Shown here: positions 33,301 to 41,475 of the stretch, piece after piece
How the letters are laid out: every line of letters starts with the position of its first letter
Numbering within the stretch: the first letter of the stretch is position 1
Assembly (NCBI GenBank): GCA_964472275.1
Contig: CAYYJN010000004.1
Location: forward strand, 16,534 to 80,533
Direction of reading: 5' to 3'
DNA: 64,000 bases
Source of the DNA: JAFDVN01 sp964472275
Lineage (GTDB): Bacteria; Acidobacteriota; Holophagae; Holophagales; Holophagaceae
Program-made: the position numbers and the translations under genes
The notes under the pieces: generated by a model
What the model was told of the DNA's origin: nothing
Databases searched by the model: none
Seen by the model: only the letters and a program-made list of their open reading frames with translations

Positions 33301-36300
33301 GCCCGCGCCTGGACTGGAGTGGGACGCGGATGACTGGATTGATGGCATGGACCAGCCCAATGATCCGGTGGGCCGGCGACAGCGCGCCGCCGCCATGGCC
33401 AAGGCGCGGCCCGGCCAGCATGACGCCGTCACGCGCATCGGCGATCTCATGCTCCAGAAGGCGAAGGAGATGGCCGCCCAGGCGACGGCCACGGGCTTCC
33501 TCGACGCCACGGCGAGCTGGAGCGAGCCGCTCGTGCAGGTGCGCTGGAAGAAGGCCGAGACCCTCGACCTTCAAAACCTCCTCATGGCGCGCCGCGCGCA
33601 GCTCGCGCCCACGGAAGAGGACCGCATCCGCCAGGAGATGGATCGCGCGACCTACCTCGCGGACAACGGGCGGCCCTCCGACGCCGACGCGGTGTGGACG
33701 AAGCTCGCGCCCCGCATCGCCGCGCTGCCGGAAGGCGCGGTCCGCATGCGGGCCGAGGCGCAACGCGCCGCCTTCCTCGAACGCTCCCAAGGCGCGCCGG
33801 CCGCGGCGAAGGAGTGGGCGATCTTGAGCGCCCGCTACCCCTGGAGCCTCGGCGTGCTCCAGGATCGCGCCGCCTTCCTGAACCGCACGGGCCATGGCGA
33901 AGACGCGCGCGCCCTGCTCGAAGCCGCCGCGCCCAAGGCTGGCCCGGGCCACCGGGAAGCGCTGCTGGAACAGCTCACCCAGGACTCCCTCGCCGCTTCC
34001 GACCTTCCCCGCGCCCGCAAGGCCGTCACCCAACTGCTGGCCGAGCCCAGCCTCGACGACGCCCATCGCCTCGCGGCCGCGCGACTGCTCGCGCGATTGT
34101 CCTGGCGCGAGAACGCCCAGTGGGACGCCGCGCCGCTCATTGAGGCGCAGAAGGCGAAGCTCGCGCCGGACCTCGCGCCCGATCTCTATCACCAGCTCGC
34201 CCAGGGCGCGGAGCTGGAGCATGTTCCCGACCGGGCATTGCCGCTCTGGATCGAGGCGCTGAACCGCCGCACGGGAAGGGACTGGATCCAGGAGGCAGCC
34301 CGCGCCACGCGCGCGAGCGGCACGGAACCGAAGCTCCTCGCCTTCTTCGAGAAGCAGCAGGAGCGGAGCCCGCGCGATGTGCGCTGGGCGGTCGCCGTGC
34401 GGGACATCCGCCGCGACATGCACGATGTGGAAGGCGCCATCGCGGCCGCGAAAACGGCCGTCGCCATCCGCCCCGAGGAAGAGCTGCTCTGGCGCGAAGC
34501 GGCGGATCTGCTCGTCCGCGCGGGTCGCGTGGAAGAAGCGGCCGACTACCTCGCGGGCTGGGCCAAGGCGCGCCCCGCCGATGAAGGCGTCGCCGGATGG
34601 CGCAGCGGCCTCTACAGCCAGGCGGGCGATTCCGCCAAGGCCTTCACCACCGAGCAGGCCGCGCTCCAGGCCTTCGCGCGCGCCTCGCGCGCGACGCGGG
34701 ACGGCATCCGCTCCCGGACCGGACGCGCCATCGGGCGCTTGATGAGCCAAGGCCATCCCGACCTCGCGCTCCAGCTCGGGTCCACGCGCAAGGACATCCG
34801 CGATCTGGATGATGAATTGTCCAACGACGATCAATGCCGCTTGGCGCTGCTCGTCAACCAGTTCCCGCGGCTGCTTCAGCACGCGGCGGATCGGGAGGGG
34901 TTCCTCGACACCGCGGCGGGCGTCCTCCGCCAGCAGGGGCGCGTGGAGTGGAGGGAAACCGCCCGCGCCTTCGTTCTGAGCCAGATCGGGAGTGACGCGT
35001 CGCTCCAGCGCTGGTGGCCTTTCGTGACGGGCGCTGGGCTTGAAGATCAGATGCGTCTCGCGCTGGGTCAACGCTACCTCGCCGCGCATCCCGGTCCCTG
35101 GCAGGGCGCGGCCCCGGTCGCCCTCGCCGAAGCCGTCGGCGCGGCGCGCTTGGGTCACGATCCAGAAGGCCGCTGGATCTTCCTGGAGCCCGATCTGGGC
35201 CGCCTCTGGTGCCAAGACCTCGCGCGGCGCGATGAAGGCGAAGCGCTCTACGCCTACCTGCAACCGCGCTTTCAGGAATTGCTCACGGAAGTGGAAGGTC
35301 CCACGCCGCTGGATGGCAATTCCGCGCGGCTCGCGTGGCCCACTTGGCTCGACACGCCGGAGGCACTCGAAGCCTGGGCCGCCGCCGCGGCGAAGCATCC
35401 CGAAACCGCGCCGCTCCTGGCGCGCCTGATGACGGACCGCTACCACTGGGACCGCGCTTGGGTGCTCGCGGCGCGGGGTTGGAACGCGGCGACCCTCGTC
35501 GCGCTGCTTCCGCAGGATGGCCGCGTCGCATGGTTCCGAATTTGGGAACCGGCGGCGTCGAAGGATCCCGTGCTGATCGCCCGTCGCGCCACCGCCGAAG
35601 CCGTCACCGCGGCCCTCACGCGCTTGCTCCAGAACGCGCCCGGCGCGGCGGCGGATCCGCTCATCGCCAAGCTCCGAGGCCCCCGCACCGTGGGCGAGGT
35701 GTTGGGCCACGACAGCCGCTGGGTGTGGCCGGAATTCGCGCTCCGCAAGGACGCGAAGGGCGACCTGATGGAGGTTGGCGATGACCGTGTGATCGGGACC
35801 GGCGTGGACGCGGGTCGCCTCCCGGGCGCGTTGTGGGGCGATCGCCCCGGCGACGCCTGGTTCGTGCTTGAAGCGCTCGCGCGCTACCGCCAAGGCGATC
35901 GAACCGCGCCCTACCTGCCGCTGGAGTCGCCTCAACGGGGCGGCGAAGGAGGCCGCGTGGCGCTCGCCATCCGGCTCGCGAAGGCCATGGGCGATGTGCC
36001 GCTGGCCCAGGAGATTGACGCGGCCCATCCCACCTCGACCAAGGACCGCGCGCGTCTGGCGGAGCGGATCGCGCTGCTTCTCGCGAGCGGCCAGAAGGAT
36101 CAAGCGGCCTCGACCCTGAGAGACGCCATTCGCGCGGAGCAGAAGACCCTGGACGAGGCGTCGTTCCGATGGTTCGCCTCCCACGCCGAAGACTGGAACC
36201 TGCCGTCACCCTTGGACGCGATGGACCCCGCCGTGCCCGTGCCCCCGGCGCTCCTGGCCTATTTCCAGGATCGCCAGCCCGCCGCCGCCTCGCGCTTCCA

Positions 36301-37867
36301 CACGGATGACGAGGTGGGTTTCCGCGCGGCGCTCGGCCTTCGGTGTCGTCAGCGCGAATCCCAGTTGAGCGCCGCCCAGATTCGTCGCTGGGTGGAGGAG
36401 CTGTGGGCTCAAGGCGCCGCTCCCTTGCCGCGGGCTTCGTCTCTCGCCAAGTTAGGGAGCGTGTGGCCTCACGCCGCGGCGTGGCTGAATAAGCAGGATT
36501 CGGATCGCGTCGGCGCGGTGGCCGCGCTGGAACAGGCCCTCGCGCCAGGCTCCGATCCCGCGCGGTTCTTCGCGCGCCTTGAGATGAAAGATGAGGACGA
36601 CCGCCTGCTCGCGGTACGCGTGCGCTTGGCGCGCAAGGAAACCCCCGCCGCGCTCGCGCTCGTCGAGGGCATGGTCGCGGAACTGAAGCAGGATTCCGCC
36701 CTCGCGTTCCGCGTGGCTCCGGTCGTGACGGATGCGACGCCGGAGGATGGCGAGGACGGCGACGCTCCGGCGCCGACGGAGGACGCGCCCAGGCCGGATG
36801 ACGACGCCCTCGTGGCTCGCCTCCGCGCCTGGCGCGCGCCCTTCCAGGAAGCCAAAGCCTCCGCTGAAGTCGAAGCGCGCTTCCGCGACCTGCTCAAGGC
36901 CCGCCGCGCGGCTGGCTCCGTCCCCATCGGCGCGTGGCAACTGGCCTTCGAGCTGGCGCCGGAAGCGGATCGTCCCGCGCTCGCGAAGGAACTGGATGAA
37001 GCCTGGTTCCGGGGCGATGTGGCGCCGGAGCAGGTCGGCGCGCTGGCCACCACGCTCGCGGCCACGCTGCCTTCCGAAGCGCCGCACTGGTTGGAGCGCT
37101 GGCCCGCGACGCCCGGATGCGCGGACGCGCTGGTTCGCGCCCGCGTCTTCGCGGCGCTGCACCAGCCGGAACAAGCGGCCCTCGTCCTCTTCGCGGATCG
37201 GCGCGTGTCGGCCTGGGGCAAGGAGGAAGACCTCCGCGCCTTCGACGCCTGGCGCAAGCTGGGCGCGGCGGGCGGGGTTGCCGCTCCCGCCGCGTGGCGC
37301 GGCGCGCTTCCGGCCTGGCAGGGCAAGGCCGATCAGGCCGCCGCCTACCTCGCCTCGCATCTGGAGGCCCAGCCCATGGATGAGCTCGCCGCTCGCGCGG
37401 CGTTGCGGAGTCTCTCGCCCGCCGCGCAAGAGGCGCTCGATCGCGCGCGCCTCGCGCTTGGAGAGGCGCGGAGCGCCGACACGACCATCCTGGATCTCCG
37501 CGCGGCGCGCGGGCTGTTGCCGCGCTCCGCTCGCGCGGCGCGAACGGCCCTGAAGGGAGCCCAGGCGGAGGATCTCGCCCGCCTGCTCGCGCGGCGGAGG
37601 TATCGCTCCACCGACATCAACGCGGCGCTGTCGGATCTCGCCCACATCGCGTTTGAGAACGGCGACGAAGGCGCGCTCCAATCCGCCTTCAAGGCGCTTT
37701 CGGACCGGCGCGCGCCCGGTGTGAAAGCTCTGCGCGCGGAGCTGGTGACGCCCGCCGCCAAGGCGGAGGGGTTCCGGCTGGTGGATGGCCGCCCCGCGCC
37801 CATCCGGCCTCGCGACCTCACCTGGTCCATGCTCGCGACGGCGCTGCAGAAGGAAGGTGCCCGATGA
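30329..37867 (+). CDS. Giant (2512-residue) TPR-repeat envelope protein
   Basis: The GTG at 30329 overlaps the previous stop, and the frame runs 7.5 kb to 37867. A short N-terminal hydrophobic segment (about 5-23) suggests a membrane anchor or secretion. The rest is almost entirely amphipathic helical pairs rich in Ala, Leu, Arg and Trp with TPR-like blocks (for example SLGELDEDRGDPASAIATWKN and AALEPEDGDGYGSA), forming a long superhelix. There are no obvious enzymatic motifs. Such solenoids scaffold multiprotein complexes. It sits between the vWA gene and a secreted protein gene with 4-base overlaps on both sides, so it probably organises the products of this operon. Confidence 0.8.
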   Translation: MSWKKRILVSCLSLGIVAAGAATVPWEDLTESDWLYAVATRFDLVDGHQVHYPTPTAELVKALEARPESGALRQLADARLALGDRAGALAAMEKWAGMEGTGDAWAEAARWEAAHQQMAAAFAAAEKALPKLSEEDRRALSDERVAWSDQHPEIADPLAMRQARAALFPSDGALLEDWVRALEKAGRLKEADQAVAGSQALTPERRLLLRSDLAADHGDARGAFQILDAAVDQPWSLDFRRAYAKRVAQGAPSLPDQWRATLESHYDAGALQRLTAVFEGQELGDAAAGQLDQIERRYGQGLGRADDLLLARLRGEVDAIPEAFRDTLAAAQQGNASEQADDLAALANLALKAGGRPLPWGTYNDEAYRWAANTDRTPGFWTGGLSFFLTGQDWKDALDRLESESLPDRTFAIARALTDLLAQRAPGHKDLPALRAAIMARFVERGEGKAALALLPQVESGPAAMADEGRRVALLAARQVELPIAEEARLYKARLAYAAADGTRPALDAGASNDSYGGDADRPWSSIPRPASKPQYGPLLEDALARLDSRDPSHRASLDLILTELDRLPDDEPLWLSLASRLEGWRMDDDLGPRLDGALKRFKGAGIWDTAARWYARRDYQSGLKQLATDLVARFRGSALFERANTEALLSSPEQGRMVAWADWVRLKALERFPHSSRVFAEARRLVPASVWAKASTRAREAKRPSHRVVVPDALLEQRAWAILFVDQGMRDSFFAHAMKDGSLEARLTALEAKADRTPVEDELLFEGWARLSQFERAMGAADRLAAAYPGDGDLAQRVLSLHRSLNGLDGSQAAQARALVERTAPALENPNALWTSLGELDEDRGDPASAIATWKNLVAREPRNPDRVSELATLLWDYNHDREALDVVEQGRKAMGRPRFFAFETGVLRENVKDLNGAIQEYLAALEPEDGDGYGSAFENDQRSLRRLVQLLGHDKVYKLVAARIQALRPGVAEDEHALAAFFPMATIETPAPGLEWDADDWIDGMDQPNDPVGRRQRAAAMAKARPGQHDAVTRIGDLMLQKAKEMAAQATATGFLDATASWSEPLVQVRWKKAETLDLQNLLMARRAQLAPTEEDRIRQEMDRATYLADNGRPSDADAVWTKLAPRIAALPEGAVRMRAEAQRAAFLERSQGAPAAAKEWAILSARYPWSLGVLQDRAAFLNRTGHGEDARALLEAAAPKAGPGHREALLEQLTQDSLAASDLPRARKAVTQLLAEPSLDDAHRLAAARLLARLSWRENAQWDAAPLIEAQKAKLAPDLAPDLYHQLAQGAELEHVPDRALPLWIEALNRRTGRDWIQEAARATRASGTEPKLLAFFEKQQERSPRDVRWAVAVRDIRRDMHDVEGAIAAAKTAVAIRPEEELLWREAADLLVRAGRVEEAADYLAGWAKARPADEGVAGWRSGLYSQAGDSAKAFTTEQAALQAFARASRATRDGIRSRTGRAIGRLMSQGHPDLALQLGSTRKDIRDLDDELSNDDQCRLALLVNQFPRLLQHAADREGFLDTAAGVLRQQGRVEWRETARAFVLSQIGSDASLQRWWPFVTGAGLEDQMRLALGQRYLAAHPGPWQGAAPVALAEAVGAARLGHDPEGRWIFLEPDLGRLWCQDLARRDEGEALYAYLQPRFQELLTEVEGPTPLDGNSARLAWPTWLDTPEALEAWAAAAAKHPETAPLLARLMTDRYHWDRAWVLAARGWNAATLVALLPQDGRVAWFRIWEPAASKDPVLIARRATAEAVTAALTRLLQNAPGAAADPLIAKLRGPRTVGEVLGHDSRWVWPEFALRKDAKGDLMEVGDDRVIGTGVDAGRLPGALWGDRPGDAWFVLEALARYRQGDRTAPYLPLESPQRGGEGGRVALAIRLAKAMGDVPLAQEIDAAHPTSTKDRARLAERIALLLASGQKDQAASTLRDAIRAEQKTLDEASFRWFASHAEDWNLPSPLDAMDPAVPVPPALLAYFQDRQPAAASRFHTDDEVGFRAALGLRCRQRESQLSAAQIRRWVEELWAQGAAPLPRASSLAKLGSVWPHAAAWLNKQDSDRVGAVAALEQALAPGSDPARFFARLEMKDEDDRLLAVRVRLARKETPAALALVEGMVAELKQDSALAFRVAPVVTDATPEDGEDGDAPAPTEDAPRPDDDALVARLRAWRAPFQEAKASAEVEARFRDLLKARRAAGSVPIGAWQLAFELAPEADRPALAKELDEAWFRGDVAPEQVGALATTLAATLPSEAPHWLERWPATPGCADALVRARVFAALHQPEQAALVLFADRRVSAWGKEEDLRAFDAWRKLGAAGGVAAPAAWRGALPAWQGKADQAAAYLASHLEAQPMDELAARAALRSLSPAAQEALDRARLALGEARSADTTILDLRAARGLLPRSARAARTALKGAQAEDLARLLARRRYRSTDINAALSDLAHIAFENGDEGALQSAFKALSDRRAPGVKALRAELVTPAAKAEGFRLVDGRPAPIRPRDLTWSMLATALQKEGAR

Positions 37868-39384
37868 AACGCTCCCTCCTGCTCGCCGCTTGCGCGGTCC
37901 TCGTCTCCGCCGCGACGCCGTCGCTGCCCCTGCCGCCCGCGCCAGTGCGCGTGATCATTCCCGATCCCTCCGCCTTCGATGCGGCGCTGGGCAGCGGCTA
38001 CCGCGCCTTCCTCACCGGCGCGGTAGCGGAGGATGATCCCGTCGTCGCCGCCTGGCGCAAGACGCAAGTGGGCTCCAAGCTCGAAGATCAGTGGTCGCGG
38101 TTGTCCAAGGATCTGCCCTGGACCTGGGATCAGATCCGCGCGCTCCAGCCCACCGCCGTGGGCCTCGCGCTGCTCCAGGTCGGGCATCTCGAAGCGGTGC
38201 TTGTGGTGGACACGCCGCTGGCGAAGGTGCCGGTTCCGCTCAAGACTGGCAGCCCTCGCGTCTACAAGGGCGTCACCTACGCCTTCGTCGCCAAAGGCGC
38301 AGCGGATGAAAACGCGGACCCCGATCGCCGCATGGGCCTTGCCTGGGCGCGGAGCGGCGGCCACCTCATCCTCGCCACAAGCGAACGCGCGTTGAAGCTG
38401 TCGCTGGATGAACTTCAGAGCGGCGCGGGCTTCGACGCGCCCATGCCCGGCCTCATCGCGATGGATTTGGATTTGGACGCGCTGCGGAAGGACCGCTACT
38501 TCCGCCGCGAGTTCCTCTTCGCCCAAGGGCCGGAGCAGGGCCATCTCCACACCGCGCTCCGCAGTGAGAGCGGCCATCTCGTCGAGGTGCGCGAAGGCTC
38601 AAGCGACAACCGCCCCGGCGTGTTCACCTTTGCCGCGCCCGGCGCGGCGGCGGCAGGATGGGAAGCGGATGGCGCGACCTTCTGGGCCGCCTTCCGCCGG
38701 TGTCTGCTGGAACCCATCCCCGCTCCGGCGGATCTTCCCGTGCGCGCCCTCGCGCCGCTGCCGGACGCGGGCAAGGCCAGTCACGACGCCTACACGGAAG
38801 ACTTCACCAAGCCGCTGGTGAGCGCGGGCGGACCCGCCTTCGAACTAGGCGATCTCGCGCCGTGGAAGGCCTTGCTGGCCGCGCATCCGGTGTCGAGCTG
38901 GGGCTATTGGGTCGGTCGGAACGGCGCGCGACGCATGGCGCTGCCATGGCCGTCGGCGCAGGATGACGCCTTCATGGAGGCCTGCCGAGCCACCGCCGCG
39001 CGGCGCGCGGGACGCGCCGCGCTCGTGAAGGTCGGTGACGCGAAGGAGATTCAGGTCGGGCCGGGCCTACCAGCGCTGGCCTTCAAGCGCGAAGGCGAGA
39101 TCCTTTGGATCGCGACCTCCGCCGCGGATCTGAAAGACGCGCCCGAACCACGGATGGACAAGGATCTGCTCCGTTGGGCCCAGGTGGATCTTGAAGCCGC
39201 TCGCGCCGAAGCGCCGCGCTGGGCCAAGACGGAAGGCCCAGCTCAACCGGAGCAGGTGCGGCCTCTGTCGGATCGCGTCCTCGGCCTGCTCGGTTGGATG
39301 CCCGAGACGACTTCCCTCCAGGTGGAGCGGCGGCGGACTCCGAACGGGTGGACCGAACGGGTCGTCTTCGGCGGCAAGCCGTGA
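37864..39384 (+). CDS. Secreted protein of unknown function in the VIT-vWA/TPR operon
   Basis: 506 residues with a clear signal peptide (MKRSLLLAACAVLVSAATP). The mature part is mixed alpha/beta with several SERALKLSLDEL / MDLDLDALRKD type stretches, reminiscent of bacterial DUF3352-like secreted proteins; this resemblance is weak. It overlaps the TPR gene (ATGA) and the SpoIID-fusion gene (GTGA). No catalytic residues can be named. Confidence 0.65.
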   Translation: MKRSLLLAACAVLVSAATPSLPLPPAPVRVIIPDPSAFDAALGSGYRAFLTGAVAEDDPVVAAWRKTQVGSKLEDQWSRLSKDLPWTWDQIRALQPTAVGLALLQVGHLEAVLVVDTPLAKVPVPLKTGSPRVYKGVTYAFVAKGAADENADPDRRMGLAWARSGGHLILATSERALKLSLDELQSGAGFDAPMPGLIAMDLDLDALRKDRYFRREFLFAQGPEQGHLHTALRSESGHLVEVREGSSDNRPGVFTFAAPGAAAAGWEADGATFWAAFRRCLLEPIPAPADLPVRALAPLPDAGKASHDAYTEDFTKPLVSAGGPAFELGDLAPWKALLAAHPVSSWGYWVGRNGARRMALPWPSAQDDAFMEACRATAARRAGRAALVKVGDAKEIQVGPGLPALAFKREGEILWIATSAADLKDAPEPRMDKDLLRWAQVDLEAARAEAPRWAKTEGPAQPEQVRPLSDRVLGLLGWMPETTSLQVERRRTPNGWTERVVFGGKP

Positions 39385-41138
39385 CGACGCGCGCGCGCAG
39401 GTGGGGAATCGCCCTCTGCGCGTGCGTCCTTTCGCTGGCCAGCGCGCGCGCTCAATCGCCTCGGTTGCAGCTATGGGTCCGAGATGCCTCGGGCGTGATG
39501 ACGCGCGGCGCTTCTTTGGACGCGCCCATCGCCGTGGGTTCGCTGCAAAAACCCTTCGTGGCGAAGGCCTGGGCGGAGACGCATCCAGGCGCGCCCTCGC
39601 CTCGCTTCCGCTGCGACGCGGGCTCCGGATGCTGGCGGCCTTCGGGTCACGGCGACCTGGGGCTCGTCCGCGCGCTCGCGCTATCCTGCAACACCTACTT
39701 CCGCGACCTCGCCGAAGCCACGCCCATCCCCGCGCTGAGCGCGTCCCTTCACGCGGCGGGCTTCACCCGCGACCCGCGTTCGCCGGAAGAGGCCATTGGA
39801 CTTCCGGGCATTGACGGCCCTCTTCGCATCCGCCCCTCCGATCTGCTCGCGGCCTACGCGCGCTTGACGCGCACGCCGTGGTTGGAGGGTGAGGCGATCC
39901 GCGCGGAAGTGCTGGAAGGCCTGCGGGAGTCGGGACTCGATGGCACGGCGAAGGGCTTGGGTCAGCGCGGTTACTGGGCCAAGACCGGCACGGTGCCTTC
40001 CTCCGATGGCGACCTGCTCCACACCTGCGGCCTCGCGCTGGCGGTGGATGATTCCGGATGGGCGATCCTCGCGCGGCTGGAGCCGGGCACCGGGCGCGAA
40101 GCCGCCGCGGCCATGGCGGAAACGGTGGCGCGCCTGCGGCCCTGGAACGAGACCCATGCCGCGCGCGTTCGCGGGCCACGGACCGTCGCGGAAGTGGAAG
40201 CGCGGCCCGTGCGCGTGCGGCTCTTCGACCTCGTGCCTTCTTCGCGATGGGAAGTCCTGAACGCTGGTCCCTCGCCCGCGACGATGGATGACGGCTTCCT
40301 CGGACCCGGCGGCGCGCGGGCGCTTCACGCGGGAGACGCCGTCGGGCCGGGCCTGCTCGAAGTCCGTTCAGGCCCGTCCGGCGCGCGTCGGAGCTTCTTC
40401 GGAAAACTGACTGTGCAAGCCGGTCCGCGCGGATCGCTGCGGCTCATCGCGACACTCGCGCTGAAGGACTATGTCGCGGGCGTCGTGGCGGGCGAATTGC
40501 CGCACGGCAGCGCCGGCCTCAAGGAACAGTTGGGTGCGGCCGTCATTCGCTTCCTCGCCCAAGGTCCTCGGCACTTGGATGCGGATGTGTGCGACAACAC
40601 CCACTGCGCCTGGTTCATCGGCCTCGGCCCCCGGCTGGATTGGACCGATCCCTTTCACGCGCTTCCCGCATCCGGCGGCGTGGATGCGGCGTTCGACGAC
40701 GCGGCCTGGACGCGCGTCCTTCAAGCGGCGCGGGAGCCAGGGCCGCATCAGTGGACGGCCCATTGCGGCGGCGAGCCACTCTCGCCGAACGCCGTCTGGG
40801 GCAACGGCGACACGACCGTCACACCCTGCCCGCGCCATGGCGCGTCCAGCGCCGATCCCTGGGTGCGGGCGTGGAGCGCGGCCGCGGTGGAACGAGCGTT
40901 CGGCGCGCGCGTGCTGAATCTTTCCATCGCCATCGAGCGCGGCGTCTGGACCCTCCGCGTCCGCACCGTCGCGGGCACGCGCGCCTATCGCTACGACGAC
41001 GCCCACCGCGCCCTCGCTCAGGTCCTCGGCTGGGACGCGCTGCCCAGCCCCGCCGACCGCGTGGAAGAAAGCAGCGACGGCTTCACCACGACCGGCAGAG
41101 GATCAGGGCATCGCGTGGGGTTGTGTTTGGGAGAGTGA
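39381..41138 (+). CDS. Fusion of a small penicillin-binding-like domain and a SpoIID domain
   Basis: 585 residues from GTG 39381 with a signal peptide (about 1-24). Residues 45-260 carry the three ordered active-site motifs of serine penicillin-recognising enzymes: S54-L-Q-K57 (SxxK), S102-C-N104 (SxN) and K201-T-G203 (KTG). The domain is much shorter than a usual transpeptidase. Residues about 350-585 are a SpoIID domain (LKDYVAGVVAGELPHGS, and the C-terminal GRGSGHRVGLCLGE), a peptidoglycan lytic transglycosylase family acting on denuded glycan. One periplasmic protein may thus combine peptide- and glycan-directed wall activities. It is the last gene of the operon. Confidence 0.82.
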   Translation: MTTRARRWGIALCACVLSLASARAQSPRLQLWVRDASGVMTRGASLDAPIAVGSLQKPFVAKAWAETHPGAPSPRFRCDAGSGCWRPSGHGDLGLVRALALSCNTYFRDLAEATPIPALSASLHAAGFTRDPRSPEEAIGLPGIDGPLRIRPSDLLAAYARLTRTPWLEGEAIRAEVLEGLRESGLDGTAKGLGQRGYWAKTGTVPSSDGDLLHTCGLALAVDDSGWAILARLEPGTGREAAAAMAETVARLRPWNETHAARVRGPRTVAEVEARPVRVRLFDLVPSSRWEVLNAGPSPATMDDGFLGPGGARALHAGDAVGPGLLEVRSGPSGARRSFFGKLTVQAGPRGSLRLIATLALKDYVAGVVAGELPHGSAGLKEQLGAAVIRFLAQGPRHLDADVCDNTHCAWFIGLGPRLDWTDPFHALPASGGVDAAFDDAAWTRVLQAAREPGPHQWTAHCGGEPLSPNAVWGNGDTTVTPCPRHGASSADPWVRAWSAAAVERAFGARVLNLSIAIERGVWTLRVRTVAGTRAYRYDDAHRALAQVLGWDALPSPADRVEESSDGFTTTGRGSGHRVGLCLGE

Positions 41139-41245
41139 GGCGATCCGGACCACGAACCGCCCATAATTCCGACTCACACCATCGCGATTTGAACTGGGTC
41201 CGGTCTGCCTCCCGACCGTCCACTGGACGGTCTCCGGCATCCCAC

Positions 41246-41265
41246 TCGCAGGTTCAAATCCTGCC
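41246..41265 (+). other. Inverted 20-nt copy of the initiator-tRNA T-arm
   Basis: TCGCAGGTTCAAATCCTGCC here is identical to the T-arm region of the tRNA-fMet gene on the opposite strand (41329-41348). No acceptor, D- or anticodon arm that could complete a tRNA is visible around it, although an 8-bp perfect hairpin (GACCGTCC/GGACGGTC) lies just upstream at about 41214-41232. It may be a decayed inverted duplicate, an integration scar, or a regulatory complement. Confidence 0.55.
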
Positions 41266-41285
41266 TGCTGTTCTCCTTCGGGCAA

Positions 41286-41314
41286 TAAAAAGGGCCCGAA
41301 CAGGTCGGACCCCT
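41286..41314 (-). terminator. Intrinsic terminator of tRNA-fMet
   Basis: On the minus strand GGGTCCGA, a short loop, TCGGGCCC, then TTTTTATT. The 8-bp stem has one T-G wobble. It begins four bases after the tRNA 3' end. Confidence 0.85.
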
Positions 41315-41318
41315 CATT

Positions 41319-41395
<77 letters not shown>

Positions 41396-41406
41396 CCGGA
41401 AGGATT

Positions 41407-41435
41407 AGTGTAGCAACGGGGGCGCCCTGGGACAA
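41407..41435 (-). promoter_or_regulatory. Sigma70-type promoter of tRNA-fMet
   Basis: On the minus strand TTGTCC (41430-41435), a 17-nt spacer, TACACT (41407-41412), then 11 nt to the tRNA 5' end: a near-consensus stable-RNA promoter. Confidence 0.75.
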
Positions 41436-41475
41436 GGCGAAAGCGTTAGGCTGGGAGGGCCTTCCTGGAGTGGTC

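Noticed and set aside
30236..36184. Two very long minus-strand frames opposite the giant TPR gene
   Set aside because: Arg/Gly/Ala-rich antisense products. The plus-strand frame is longer, continuous and coupled to its neighbours.
41145..41280. Possible complete plus-strand tRNA around the T-arm copy
   Set aside because: I could not find matching acceptor strands, a D-arm or a 5-bp anticodon stem at proper distances.
41103..41285. Small minus-strand ORF with the segment AGFEPA
   Set aside because: This peptide is what a T-arm sequence gives when read antisense; it comes from the tRNA fragment. The tail of a plus-strand frame ending in GAGFEPATFGL at 41362 has the same cause.
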